From the NCBI GenBank assembly GCA_023409975.1, contig JAEYQO010000108.1:1-15034 (forward strand): DNA of 15,034 bases. Direction: 5' to 3'. Below are positions 1-6,747 of this stretch, one piece after another; position 1 is the stretch's first letter; the number at the start of each line of letters is the position of its first letter. The DNA comes from Bacteroidota bacterium (GTDB lineage Bacteria; Bacteroidota; Bacteroidia; Chitinophagales; Chitinophagaceae). A program made the translations under genes and the position numbers. Below the pieces are notes generated by a model that had not been told where the DNA came from, ran no database searches, and saw nothing but the letters and a program-made list of their open reading frames with translations.

Positions 1-60
1 AGCTCTTTTCTTAAAAATTAGTGTTTTGGCTGCACAAGCCTTATGCAGCCTTCACTGTGA

Positions 61-126
61 TGACTCTTTGGTGACTCTTTGGTGATACTTTGGTGACTCT
101 TTGGTGACACTTTGGTGATACTCCGG
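61..126. repeat. 11-bp tandem repeat, six units
   Basis: Six consecutive 11-bp units start at 61, 72, 83, 94, 105 and 116. Units 1, 2 and 4 are identical (TGACTCTTTGG). The others differ at one to four positions (TGATACTTTGG, TGACACTTTGG, TGATACTCCGG), and the last is the most degenerate, as is typical at the edge of an array. There are no spacers, so this is a minisatellite and not a CRISPR. The period is close to one DNA helical turn. No function is visible. Confidence 0.9.
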
Positions 127-223
127 GAAACGCTTTCGTTTTTTCTGAGATTTCGATAAAAACGGCCTTCTGCATTTTGCATGCCAAAAATTTTCTTTCC
201 GCGCCAGCAGCGGGTTTGACACG

Positions 224-235
224 GGTCGCGCGACC
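224..235. repeat. 12-bp perfect GC-rich palindrome
   Basis: GGTCGCGCGACC reads the same on both strands. The left arm GGGTCG (223-228) can also pair with CGACCC at 240-245, and CGACCC recurs at 262-267. It could be a protein-binding site or a remnant of a larger repeat. No gene start lies close enough to assign it. Confidence 0.5.
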
Positions 236-319
236 TTAGCGACCCATATTTCTACCCTTCCCGACCCATTTTTGCACCATGAATCGCAAACCTAGAGGTC
301 AACCCGCAACCCCCAAAAC

Positions 320-399
320 CACGAAAAAACAAAAACACGAAACCACAAAAACACGAAAAGACAAAAACACAAAAAAACAAAAACACAAAAAAACAAAAC
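320..399. repeat. 16-bp A/C-only tandem repeat, five units
   Basis: Five 16-bp units start at 320, 336, 352, 368 and 384. Units 1-3 open with CACG and units 4-5 with CACA, and each carries runs of A broken by C at fixed positions. The G residues at 323, 339 and 355 are exactly 16 bp apart, which confirms the phase. The array ends three bases from the stop codon of the minus-strand gene at 403-912. That transcript would therefore have a U/G-rich 3' trailer with almost no A. Confidence 0.85.
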
Positions 400-402
400 C
401 AC

Positions 403-912
403 TTAAAACCTCACCGAGATGCCAATCTTCCCTCCACCAAAGGCAAGCCCACCCCCAAATTCCAGGTTGATCCCCACTTTTGGGGTGAAATAGTAACGGC
501 CGCCGATCTGAGCTCCCAGATCCAGTCCTGAATGTCCGTGGTCGTGATCATCGTCATGATCGTCTCCACCCCAGGAATAAAAACCAAGGTTCAGACCTGC
601 ATATAGATCCCAGTTAGATGGAATTTGTAATAGCCTGTTGAAATGGTAATTACCATTGGCAGCCACACCGATAATGGAATGACGATAGCTGACTCCATGA
701 TGCCTGTGGCGATGACCCCTGAAGGAAAGCTCGCCGCCAACAGATATATCAGGATGAACACCAAAGTCCATACCTACATACACCGGAACACCCCACCCCG
801 AGAGGCCTACACCTGCATTGAACTGTTTGGCACCCTTAGGGAGCGGACTCTGGGCCTGAGCGAATGTTGCTGCTAGAAAAATGATACTGACCGAAAGGAA
901 AAGCTTCTTCAT
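403..912 (-). CDS. Small secreted outer-membrane beta-barrel-like protein with His/Asp-rich loops
   Basis: The product has 169 residues with a clear Sec signal peptide (residues 1-20, cleavage likely after AQA). The rest alternates short polar turns with Gly- and aromatic-rich amphipathic strands and ends in ISVRF. A terminal Phe is typical of outer-membrane barrel proteins, so a small eight-strand-type porin-like barrel is likely. Two loops are metal-ligand rich: HRHRHH near residues 67-72 and DDHDDDHDHGH at 117-127. These might bind Zn, Cu or Ni, but that is inference. The ATG at 912 gives a complete signal peptide, and a matching promoter box lies 32 bp upstream. Transcription is divergent from the SDR gene. 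I do not recognise a named family; the barrel reading is moderately sure and its ligand is unknown. Confidence 0.75.
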   Translation of the reverse strand: MKKLFLSVSIIFLAATFAQAQSPLPKGAKQFNAGVGLSGWGVPVYVGMDFGVHPDISVGGELSFRGHRHRHHGVSYRHSIIGVAANGNYHFNRLLQIPSNWDLYAGLNLGFYSWGGDDHDDDHDHGHSGLDLGAQIGGRYYFTPKVGINLEFGGGLAFGGGKIGISVRF

Positions 913-943
913 TTTGACTTTTTTGACTTTGTTTTTCCAATAA

Positions 944-951
944 CAAATCTA
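944..951 (-). promoter_or_regulatory. Candidate Bacteroidota -7 box for the barrel gene
   Basis: On the minus strand the bases read TAGATTTG, a full match to TAnnTTTG. The predicted transcript start is near 937, giving a leader of about 25 nt before the ATG at 912. I found no TTG at the expected -33 distance, so only half of the promoter signature is present. Confidence 0.5.
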
Positions 952-1014
952 TGCCGAAAGGCTGAGCTTCAGAGTATCAGACTGAACAGTTTCGTGCCGA
1001 GTCCTTTTAATTCC

Positions 1015-1022
1015 TATTTTCG
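1015..1022 (+). promoter_or_regulatory. Weak candidate -7 box for the SDR gene
   Basis: TATTTTCG matches TAnnTTTG at all but one position (C for T) and lies 16 bp before the ATG at 1039. Upstream, the sequence near 989-994 (GTTTCG) is only a partial -33 box. A short leader is implied if this is used. Confidence 0.25.
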
Positions 1023-1038
1023 CGGCTAAACACTGTTG

Positions 1039-1827
1039 ATGTTATCGCTGGATCTCAGACATAAAAAAGCTGTCATTGGAGGAAGTACACAGGGAATCGG
1101 ATTCGCCGTTGCCGTTGCTTTGGCTCAATTGGGTGCTTCCTGCGTACTGATCGCCAGAAATGAGGATGCTCTTAAAGAAGCTGTTTCCAGACTGGATACG
1201 ACTCAGGGACAACAGCATGAATACCGGGTTGCTGATTTCTTTCAGCCGGAACATCTGAAAGCAGTGGCAGAGGAACTGGTCAGTAAACAACCGGTGCACA
1301 TACTGGTGAACAATACGGGAGGCCCTGCGGCAGGCCCTGTCGCTGAGGCTCAGCCGGAAGCGTTTCTCCAGGCCTTTCAGCAACACCTGATCTGTAACCA
1401 CATTCTGGCGACAGCAGTACTGCCAGGAATGAAGCAGGCGGGATATGGAAGGATCATCAATATTGTTTCAACATCCGTAAAGATTCCTCTGAAAAACCTC
1501 GGGGTATCTAATACGATTCGCGGTGCTGTTGCATCCTGGGCAAAAACACTGGCTAACGAAACAGCCCGTTTCGGAATAACTGTCAATAACGTACTGCCAG
1601 GTGCGACGGCGACTGCTCGTCTGGAAGCAATTGTCAATAATAAGGCCGTTAAAACCGGTGTTACTAAAGAAGAAGCAACGAGCGAGATGCTCTCCGAAAT
1701 ACCGGCAGGAAGATTCGGAAAACCGGAAGAGATTGCGTCTGTTGTGGCTTTTCTGGCTACACCGGCTGCAGGTTACGTAACAGGAACCTCTATCCCGGTT
1801 GATGGAGGCCGGACAGGCTCGATCTGA
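1039..1827 (+). CDS. Atypical short-chain dehydrogenase/reductase (SDR), FabG-like
   Basis: This 262-residue, single-domain Rossmann protein has the usual length of classical SDRs. Visible motifs are the nucleotide-binding turn GGSTQGIG (14-21), NNTGG after beta-4 (91-95), the catalytic Ser in NIVSTS (S144), the PG motif after beta-6 (NNVLPGAT, 183-190), and the C-terminal substrate-side sequence VTGTSIPVDGG. The usual YxxxK is replaced: counting 13 residues on from S144 gives S157-N-T-I-R161, so both catalytic Tyr and Lys are missing. This resembles the FabG-like SDR subgroup with an imperfect catalytic tetrad. A standard 3-oxoacyl-ACP reductase activity should not be assumed. An in-frame TTG lies one codon upstream, but the ATG at 1039 is preferred. 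The gene stands alone, divergent from the barrel gene, with no obvious link to the respiratory operon. Confidence 0.9.
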   Translation: MLSLDLRHKKAVIGGSTQGIGFAVAVALAQLGASCVLIARNEDALKEAVSRLDTTQGQQHEYRVADFFQPEHLKAVAEELVSKQPVHILVNNTGGPAAGPVAEAQPEAFLQAFQQHLICNHILATAVLPGMKQAGYGRIINIVSTSVKIPLKNLGVSNTIRGAVASWAKTLANETARFGITVNNVLPGATATARLEAIVNNKAVKTGVTKEEATSEMLSEIPAGRFGKPEEIASVVAFLATPAAGYVTGTSIPVDGGRTGSI

Positions 1828-1920
1828 TACATCAATAAAATTAGCAACACATATTTAAGCCTGAGCAAAAGGCAGAAAGAGATGTTAAAAAAGAAGTTAA
1901 ACGTACAGAAAAAGGAGCTG

Positions 1921-1930
1921 ACAATATTGT
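1921..1930. promoter_or_regulatory. 10-bp perfect palindrome upstream of actA
   Basis: ACAATATTGT is a perfect palindrome in the SDR-actA gap, about 100 bp before the candidate actA -7 box. It could be a binding site for a dimeric regulator. AT-rich palindromes of this length also occur by chance. Confidence 0.3.
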
Positions 1931-1988
1931 GACATGAAGACGTTTCGAATATACGAGATTCCTCTGAAAACCGCGCCAGTAGCGGAGA

Positions 1989-2006
1989 ACATTTTTTACA
2001 AAATGT
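1989..2006. promoter_or_regulatory. actA: Inverted repeat, possible operator for the ACIII operon
   Basis: ACATTTT (1989-1995) and AAAATGT (2000-2006) are perfect 7-bp arms separated by four bases. The centre lies about 33 bp before the -7 box at 2031, a usual position for an activator or repressor of that promoter. The regulator cannot be named from the sequence. Confidence 0.4.
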
Positions 2007-2030
2007 GTAGAACTTTTGGTCATCATTCTG

Positions 2031-2038
2031 TAGTTTTG
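2031..2038 (+). promoter_or_regulatory. actA: Candidate -7 box of the act-cox operon promoter
   Basis: TAGTTTTG matches the Bacteroidota -7 consensus TAnnTTTG exactly. A TTTTGG lies at 2014-2019, but the 12-bp gap is shorter than the usual 17-23, so the -33 element is uncertain. The predicted leader to the ATG at 2105 is about 60 nt. The box lies inside the longer open frame that begins at 1934, which supports starting actA at 2105. Confidence 0.5.
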
Positions 2039-2104
2039 CGCACGCTTTGTCAAAAAGGAAAGTTAATTTTTAATCTAATTCCTGTGTCAGAATCAATTAA
2101 GCCG

Positions 2105-3361
2105 ATGTACCGGAAAATTGCCCGTAGCGTTTTTGCTTTCTCCCTGATGTTACTGTGCAGTTTGTCCGCCTTTGCACAGCCCGACGGTAAAGCGCTGTTC
2201 AATTCCAACTGTGCAAGTTGTCACCATCCTATTAAAGAAGCCACTGGTCCTGCCCTACAGGGAACTGACCAGCATCCCCACGGGATGGAGTGGGTTTACA
2301 AATGGATTAAGAATCCTTCTGCCGTGCTTGCCAGTGGCGATGCGCATGCAAAGGAACTTGTAGATAAGTACAAGGTCGTAATGACCGCGTTTCCGAATCT
2401 TTCGAATGAGGATATCGATGCCATTTACACCTATGTGAACTCTGTTCAGCCACCATCAGCCGCTACAGCCGCAGGTTCCCAACCTGCTGGCGGAGCTGAT
2501 ACTTCCGGTGGATCGAACGGCTGGTTGTATACCTTCATCACCCTCGTGTTGCTGGCACTTGTTATCATCCTCTGGCGTGCCAACTATGGCCTTCGCAGGG
2601 TAGCCAACGACAAGGAAGGTCTTCCAAACGAGAAGGAAGTTCCATTCTACCGTAACAAGGTCGTGATCGCTTTGACGGTGATCCTGCTGTTCATCGGAGC
2701 CGGTTACTGGATTGTAAACGGTGCAGTGGAGCTGGGTCGCCAGACAAACTACCAGCCCGAGCAGCCAATCTTCTACTCACATAAGGTACACGCCGGTATT
2801 AATCAGATCAACTGTCTTTATTGTCACTCCGGTGCCGAGAAGAGCCGTCACGCCATGATCCCTTCCGTAAATGTGTGTATGAACTGTCATAAGCAGGTTA
2901 ATGAGTACACAGGGGAGGAAAAACTGATCACCGCAGAAGGAAAAGAGGTCGACGGAACGGCAGAGATCCAGAAGCTTTACAAGTATGCAGGATGGGATCC
3001 CAACCGCAAGGATTATATCCGCGACGCGAATGGAAATATCATTTCAAAACCAGTTGAGTGGGTAAAGATCCACAATCTGCCTGATCACGTCTACTTCAAC
3101 CACGCACAGCACGTAGCCGTAGGTAAGGTTCAGTGCCAGCAGTGTCATGGTGATATCCACGAAATGGATGAGGTTTATCAGTTCGCTACGCTCTCAATGG
3201 GTTGGTGTATTAACTGTCACCGTCAGACGCAGGTGCAGTTCGCAAATAATGACTACTATACTATTTTCGAGAAATATCACGAAGAGATTAAGAGCGGTCA
3301 GAGGACTTCAGTAACAGTGGCGGACATCGGAGGTACAGAATGCCAGAAATGTCACTACTAA
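2105..3361 (+). CDS. actA: ACIII subunit ActA, hexahaem cytochrome c
   Basis: ActA carries electrons from the iron-sulfur subunit toward the terminal oxidase in the periplasm. The 418-residue product has a signal peptide (1-24, ending AFA), an N-terminal monohaem domain (CASCH, 36-40), and two membrane helices (about 139-157 and 184-206). A periplasmic domain with five CxxCH motifs follows, at 237-241, 258-262, 344-348, 368-372 and 413-417, the last next to the C-terminus. ActA of Rhodothermus marinus is pentahaem, so the first domain is an addition. The two helices let both haem regions sit in the periplasm. The frame extends upstream to 1934, but that stretch holds a promoter-like box and would bury the signal peptide, so 2105 is chosen. 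It is the first gene of an eight-gene operon. Identity is very sure; the role of the sixth haem is inference. Confidence 0.95.
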   Translation: MYRKIARSVFAFSLMLLCSLSAFAQPDGKALFNSNCASCHHPIKEATGPALQGTDQHPHGMEWVYKWIKNPSAVLASGDAHAKELVDKYKVVMTAFPNLSNEDIDAIYTYVNSVQPPSAATAAGSQPAGGADTSGGSNGWLYTFITLVLLALVIILWRANYGLRRVANDKEGLPNEKEVPFYRNKVVIALTVILLFIGAGYWIVNGAVELGRQTNYQPEQPIFYSHKVHAGINQINCLYCHSGAEKSRHAMIPSVNVCMNCHKQVNEYTGEEKLITAEGKEVDGTAEIQKLYKYAGWDPNRKDYIRDANGNIISKPVEWVKIHNLPDHVYFNHAQHVAVGKVQCQQCHGDIHEMDEVYQFATLSMGWCINCHRQTQVQFANNDYYTIFEKYHEEIKSGQRTSVTVADIGGTECQKCHY

Positions 3362-3372
3362 ACAATCATTAT

Positions 3373-3444
3373 AGGTTAATAGGTTAATGGCTAACATCAG
3401 AATTGCGTTATAGCACATTAGCAAAACAGCACATTAGCACATTA
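3373..3444 (+). repeat. 8-bp periodic repeat in the actA-actB gap
   Basis: Read in 8-bp steps from 3373, the gap gives AGGTTAAT twice, three diverged units, then GCACATTA, GCAAAACA, GCACATTA and GCACATTA. The phase stays intact across all nine units, ending seven bases before the actB ATG. The gap has no Shine-Dalgarno sequence. Copy-number change would alter spacing between actA and actB without touching either frame. Confidence 0.75.
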
Positions 3445-3450
3445 AAGATT

Positions 3451-6400
3451 ATGAGTCAGAAACAATATTGGAAAGGGCTGGAAGAGTACAATAACACTCA
3501 GGCTCATCAGGATGCAGTGAAGGATGAATTCAATGAGCCCCTGCCTTTTGACGCGGGTGGGTCACTCCTCGAAGCAACTGCTCCCCGCCGTGACTTTCTG
3601 AAATATCTTGGCTTTAGCACAGCCGCAGCCATGCTTGCTGCAAGTTGTGAAATGCCGGTTCGCAAAGCGATCCCTTATGCTATCAAGCCAGAGGATATCG
3701 TGCCAGGTGTACCGAACTATTATGCCTCCACTTTTGTTGAGAATGGCGAATACTGCGCCGTTATCATAAAAACACGTGACGGACGTCCCATCAAAATAGA
3801 GGGTAACGAACGCTCATCTATCACTCGTGGTGGTACATCTGCCCGGGTACAGGCTTCGGTATTGAGCCTCTATGACACAGCCAGGCTACGTCAGCCTTAT
3901 GCTGATGGTCATGAAGCTACCTTTGCCGCAATCGACCGCAGAATTCTTGATGGTCTGAAAGCAGCTACAGGACAGGCTTATCTTCTTACCGGCACGATCA
4001 TATCTCCAACTACAAGGGAAGTGATCAATCAATTCATCGCGCGCTACCCCAATGTGAAGCACGTGATGTATGATCCGATCTCCTACTCAGGAATGCTGCT
4101 GGCTAACGAGGCAAGCTATGGCAAAAGGGCTCTTCCGGCATATCATTTTGATCGGGCTCAGACGGTTTTTAGCCTCGGAGCTGACTTCCTTGGTACCTGG
4201 CTGTCTCCCATTGAGTATGCAAAACAGTACAGCACACGTCGCAGGGTTAGCGCCAGAAACCTGAGCATGTCCCGTCATTATCAGGTGGAATCGATTCATA
4301 CGATCACCGGAGCAAAGGCGGATGAACGCGCTGTCTGCAAGCCTTCTGAAATGGGTGCTGTTGCGGTAGCTCTTTACAACGCTATTGTTTCCGGAACTCA
4401 ACCTTCTTTCCAAAGCAGAAAACTCAATAATACCATCATGAAGGCGGCCGACGACCTGAAGAGAGGCAATGGCCTCGTCGTCTCCGGCTCCAATGATGTA
4501 AATGTTCAGACGGTCATCAACGCCATCAACGATAAGATTGGCGCAAACGGAACGACCATCGACTGGAGTGTCACCAGCAACTATAAGCAAGGTGTTGATG
4601 CTGACATGGTGAATCTGGTAAATCAGATGAACAACGGACAGGTGGGTGCTCTGTTCATTCACGGCGTCAATCCGGTTTATGAATATTTCCAGGGTCAGAA
4701 GTTCGCCGAAGGCCTGAAGAAAGTACCGCTTACGGTCTCTTTCGCAGACAGAATGGATGAAACCGCTCAGAACTGCAAGTTTGTAATTCCTGATCATCAT
4801 TACCTCGAAAGCTGGGGTGATGCAGAACCAAAGACGGGTTATTTCAGCCTGATGCAGCCGGGAATTGCGCCTATTTTCAAAACCCGTGCTTTCCAGGATA
4901 GCTTGCTGATCTGGTCCGAGGCTCAGAAAGATTATGCTACTATGTGGCGTGAATACTGGGTGGGCAAACTGGGCTCTCAGGAGAATTTTGACCGCGCTCT
5001 TCAGGATGGAGTAATCGAGCCTTCAAATGCTGCTGCTGCTAATGGTACCGCCGGTACCGCAACAACCTCTTTGGGTGGAGCGGCTTTCGGAGGAAATATC
5101 GGAGCTGCTTTGAGTGCGCTGCAGCAAAAGAAGCCGGGCCAGAAAGAGCTGGTTATTTATGAGAAGATCGCTATGGGTCGCGGTGGCTGCTGGAGCAATA
5201 ACCCCTGGTTACAGGAAATGCCAGATCCTATTTCTAAAGCAACCTGGGACAACTATGTATGTGTTTCCCCAAAAACTGCAAAGGAGCTGGATGCTGAATT
5301 GACGAGCATTACGCAGGTAGATCTTAAGAAGAAAGTTTTAAAAATCACAGCCAACGGAGTTTCAACAACCCTTCCTATCGTTGTCATTCCTGGTATGCAT
5401 AATGATGTTATCGCTGTAGCGCTGGGCTATGGCCGTAACGAGAAAGTGGGTCGTGCCGCCGCCAATACCGGTAAGAATGCTTATCCATTCCTTACCTGGA
5501 ACGGTGCCACCTTCGACAACTACGCAACAGTAGCTTACGAGCAGACTGGTGAATTCCACGATGTGGCGATCACCCAGACGCATATGAGCTATGAAGGCCG
5601 CCCCATCATTCATGAGTTTACCCTCGGTGAGTTCGCAGCCAATCCAAGAACGCTGGTACAGACCCGTGAAAAGGAGTTGGGTCATTACGCCCATCTTCCA
5701 TGGGTAGATGGTGAACATGGTGAAGGGCACGGTACAGAGGCCGGCCATGGCGCTCAGGCTGGACATGAAGTCTCGCAGGCTTCTCCGGCAACACAGTCTC
5801 TCGAAGAGGGCTTCCGTGAGAACGGTACACTTTATCCTAACTACGTTTCTCCGGGTATTCACTGGGGAATGTCTATAGATCTGAATACCTGTATCGGTTG
5901 TAGTGCCTGTACGATTGCCTGCCAGGCAGAGAACAACGTCTCTGTTGTCGGTAAAACCCACGTACTGAAAGCACAGGAAATGCACTGGTTGCGTATCGAC
6001 CGCTATTTCACAGGGATGCCCGACGATCCGGATACGATCCAGACGGTGTTCCAGCCAATGCTTTGTCAGCATTGCGACAACGCACCTTGTGAGAATGTTT
6101 GTCCGGTTGCAGCAACGCCACACTCCAGTGAAGGTCTTAACATGATGACCTACAACCGTTGTATCGGTACCAAGTACTGTGCGAATAACTGCCCGTACAA
6201 GGTTCGCCGTTTCAACTGGATGGACTGGAATGATGCCGATTGCTTCGAAGACAACCTGTATGAAGATGGCCGTCGTGATGATATGAATGACAGTCTGACC
6301 CGTATGGTGTTGAATCCTGATGTAACGGTGCGGTCGCGCGGCGTCATGGAGAAATGTTCTTTCTGTGTTCAACGTCTGCAGGAGGCTAAACTGAATGCCA

Positions 6401-6669
6401 AGCTGTCGGGACGTCCGCTGAAAGACGGTGAGGCCAGAACAGCATGTCAGCAGGCCTGCCCTACCGATGCGATTCTGTTTGGTAACGTGAACGATACGAA
6501 TAGTGCAATCTACCAGCTTCGTAGAAACGAGCAGTATGAGCGTATGTACTATGTGCTGGAATCAATTCATACCCTGCCTAACGTTAACTATCTCGCTAAA
6601 GTGAGGAATACTGACGTGATAGTGGGTGGAGATGAAAACCTGGATGGTTTGATGAATGAGCACATTTAA
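3451..6669 (+). CDS. actB: ACIII subunit ActB, molybdopterin-oxidoreductase-like plus iron-sulfur protein
   Basis: This 1072-residue subunit relays electrons from the quinol-oxidising membrane subunit to ActA. A twin-arginine signal (RRDFLK, 46-51) leads to LAASC, so Cys66 may be lipidated. Residues to about 745 resemble the molybdopterin oxidoreductase fold, which in ACIII carries no Mo cofactor. A His-rich linker (755-773) joins it to a ferredoxin-like half. There the Cys residues are 814, 817, 820, 824; 872, 875, 880, 884; 904, 910, 914; and 969, 972, 999, 1003. Thr907 stands where a fourth Cys is expected. The 15 ligands fit three [4Fe-4S] and one [3Fe-4S] cluster, as in known ACIII structures. 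An Ala/Gly-rich stretch (about 525-555) is probably a flexible loop. The frame opens at a TTG at 3403, but that part is repeat sequence, so the ATG at 3451 is chosen. Confidence 0.96.
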   Translation: MSQKQYWKGLEEYNNTQAHQDAVKDEFNEPLPFDAGGSLLEATAPRRDFLKYLGFSTAAAMLAASCEMPVRKAIPYAIKPEDIVPGVPNYYASTFVENGEYCAVIIKTRDGRPIKIEGNERSSITRGGTSARVQASVLSLYDTARLRQPYADGHEATFAAIDRRILDGLKAATGQAYLLTGTIISPTTREVINQFIARYPNVKHVMYDPISYSGMLLANEASYGKRALPAYHFDRAQTVFSLGADFLGTWLSPIEYAKQYSTRRRVSARNLSMSRHYQVESIHTITGAKADERAVCKPSEMGAVAVALYNAIVSGTQPSFQSRKLNNTIMKAADDLKRGNGLVVSGSNDVNVQTVINAINDKIGANGTTIDWSVTSNYKQGVDADMVNLVNQMNNGQVGALFIHGVNPVYEYFQGQKFAEGLKKVPLTVSFADRMDETAQNCKFVIPDHHYLESWGDAEPKTGYFSLMQPGIAPIFKTRAFQDSLLIWSEAQKDYATMWREYWVGKLGSQENFDRALQDGVIEPSNAAAANGTAGTATTSLGGAAFGGNIGAALSALQQKKPGQKELVIYEKIAMGRGGCWSNNPWLQEMPDPISKATWDNYVCVSPKTAKELDAELTSITQVDLKKKVLKITANGVSTTLPIVVIPGMHNDVIAVALGYGRNEKVGRAAANTGKNAYPFLTWNGATFDNYATVAYEQTGEFHDVAITQTHMSYEGRPIIHEFTLGEFAANPRTLVQTREKELGHYAHLPWVDGEHGEGHGTEAGHGAQAGHEVSQASPATQSLEEGFRENGTLYPNYVSPGIHWGMSIDLNTCIGCSACTIACQAENNVSVVGKTHVLKAQEMHWLRIDRYFTGMPDDPDTIQTVFQPMLCQHCDNAPCENVCPVAATPHSSEGLNMMTYNRCIGTKYCANNCPYKVRRFNWMDWNDADCFEDNLYEDGRRDDMNDSLTRMVLNPDVTVRSRGVMEKCSFCVQRLQEAKLNAKLSGRPLKDGEARTACQQACPTDAILFGNVNDTNSAIYQLRRNEQYERMYYVLESIHTLPNVNYLAKVRNTDVIVGGDENLDGLMNEHI

Positions 6670-6691
6670 AGTGCTGTCAAAAGCTAAGTAC

Positions 6692-6707
6692 TTCCGGTAA
6701 AACGGAA
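6692..6707 (+). other. TTCCG hairpin in the actB-actC gap
   Basis: TTCCG (6692-6696) and CGGAA (6703-6707) form a perfect 5-bp stem with a 6-nt loop, 22 nt after the actB stop. No U-run follows, so it is not a terminator. Similar stems occur after actC and coxB. A role as an RNA processing or stability element is inference. Confidence 0.45.
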
Positions 6708-6747
6708 CATGAATAAAATTAAAACGAACTATTACTAATTACGTGCT

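Larger units (their letters stand above)
1..402. other. Gene-free, repeat-rich intergenic stretch
   Basis: No convincing gene is seen in these 402 bases. They contain a 7-bp inverted repeat (GGCTGCA/TGCAGCC, 28-50), a six-unit 11-bp tandem array (61-126), a 12-bp palindrome (224-235), two direct copies of CGACCCAT (240-247 and 262-269), and a five-unit 16-bp array (320-399). From 300 to 402 the plus strand has no T at all. Minus strand 175-41 could encode 44 residues, but much of that frame is simply the 11-bp array. Confidence 0.7.

Noticed and set aside
28..50. GGCTGCA/TGCAGCC stem as a terminator
   Set aside because: The 7-bp stem is perfect, but no T-run follows on either strand, so it is kept only as an inverted repeat.
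61..126. 11-bp array as a CRISPR
   Set aside because: The units are directly adjacent with no spacers, and no cas gene is present.
279..470. Plus-strand open frame of 63 codons rich in Lys and Thr
   Set aside because: It is mostly the translated A/C-only 16-bp array and then runs antisense into the barrel gene. There is no domain, and its composition is explained by the repeat.
1934..2104. 57-residue N-terminal extension of ActA
   Set aside because: It would place a typical signal peptide in the middle of the protein, and the stretch contains an exact -7 promoter box.
3403..3450. TTG-started extension of ActB
   Set aside because: It is the translated 8-bp repeat; the ATG at 3451 begins a coherent protein.
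4087..4800. Minus-strand open frame (237 codons) antisense to actB
   Set aside because: It is fully contained in actB with no domain or start signal.
5362..6372. Long minus-strand open frame (336 codons) antisense to actB
   Set aside because: It lies wholly inside actB opposite conserved iron-sulfur motifs. Its translation shows no recognisable domain, so it is a codon-usage shadow.
3451..6669. ActB as a catalytic molybdenum enzyme (formate or nitrate reductase type)
   Set aside because: The fused layout and the act gene neighbours identify the ACIII subunit, whose molybdopterin-like half carries no Mo cofactor in known structures.
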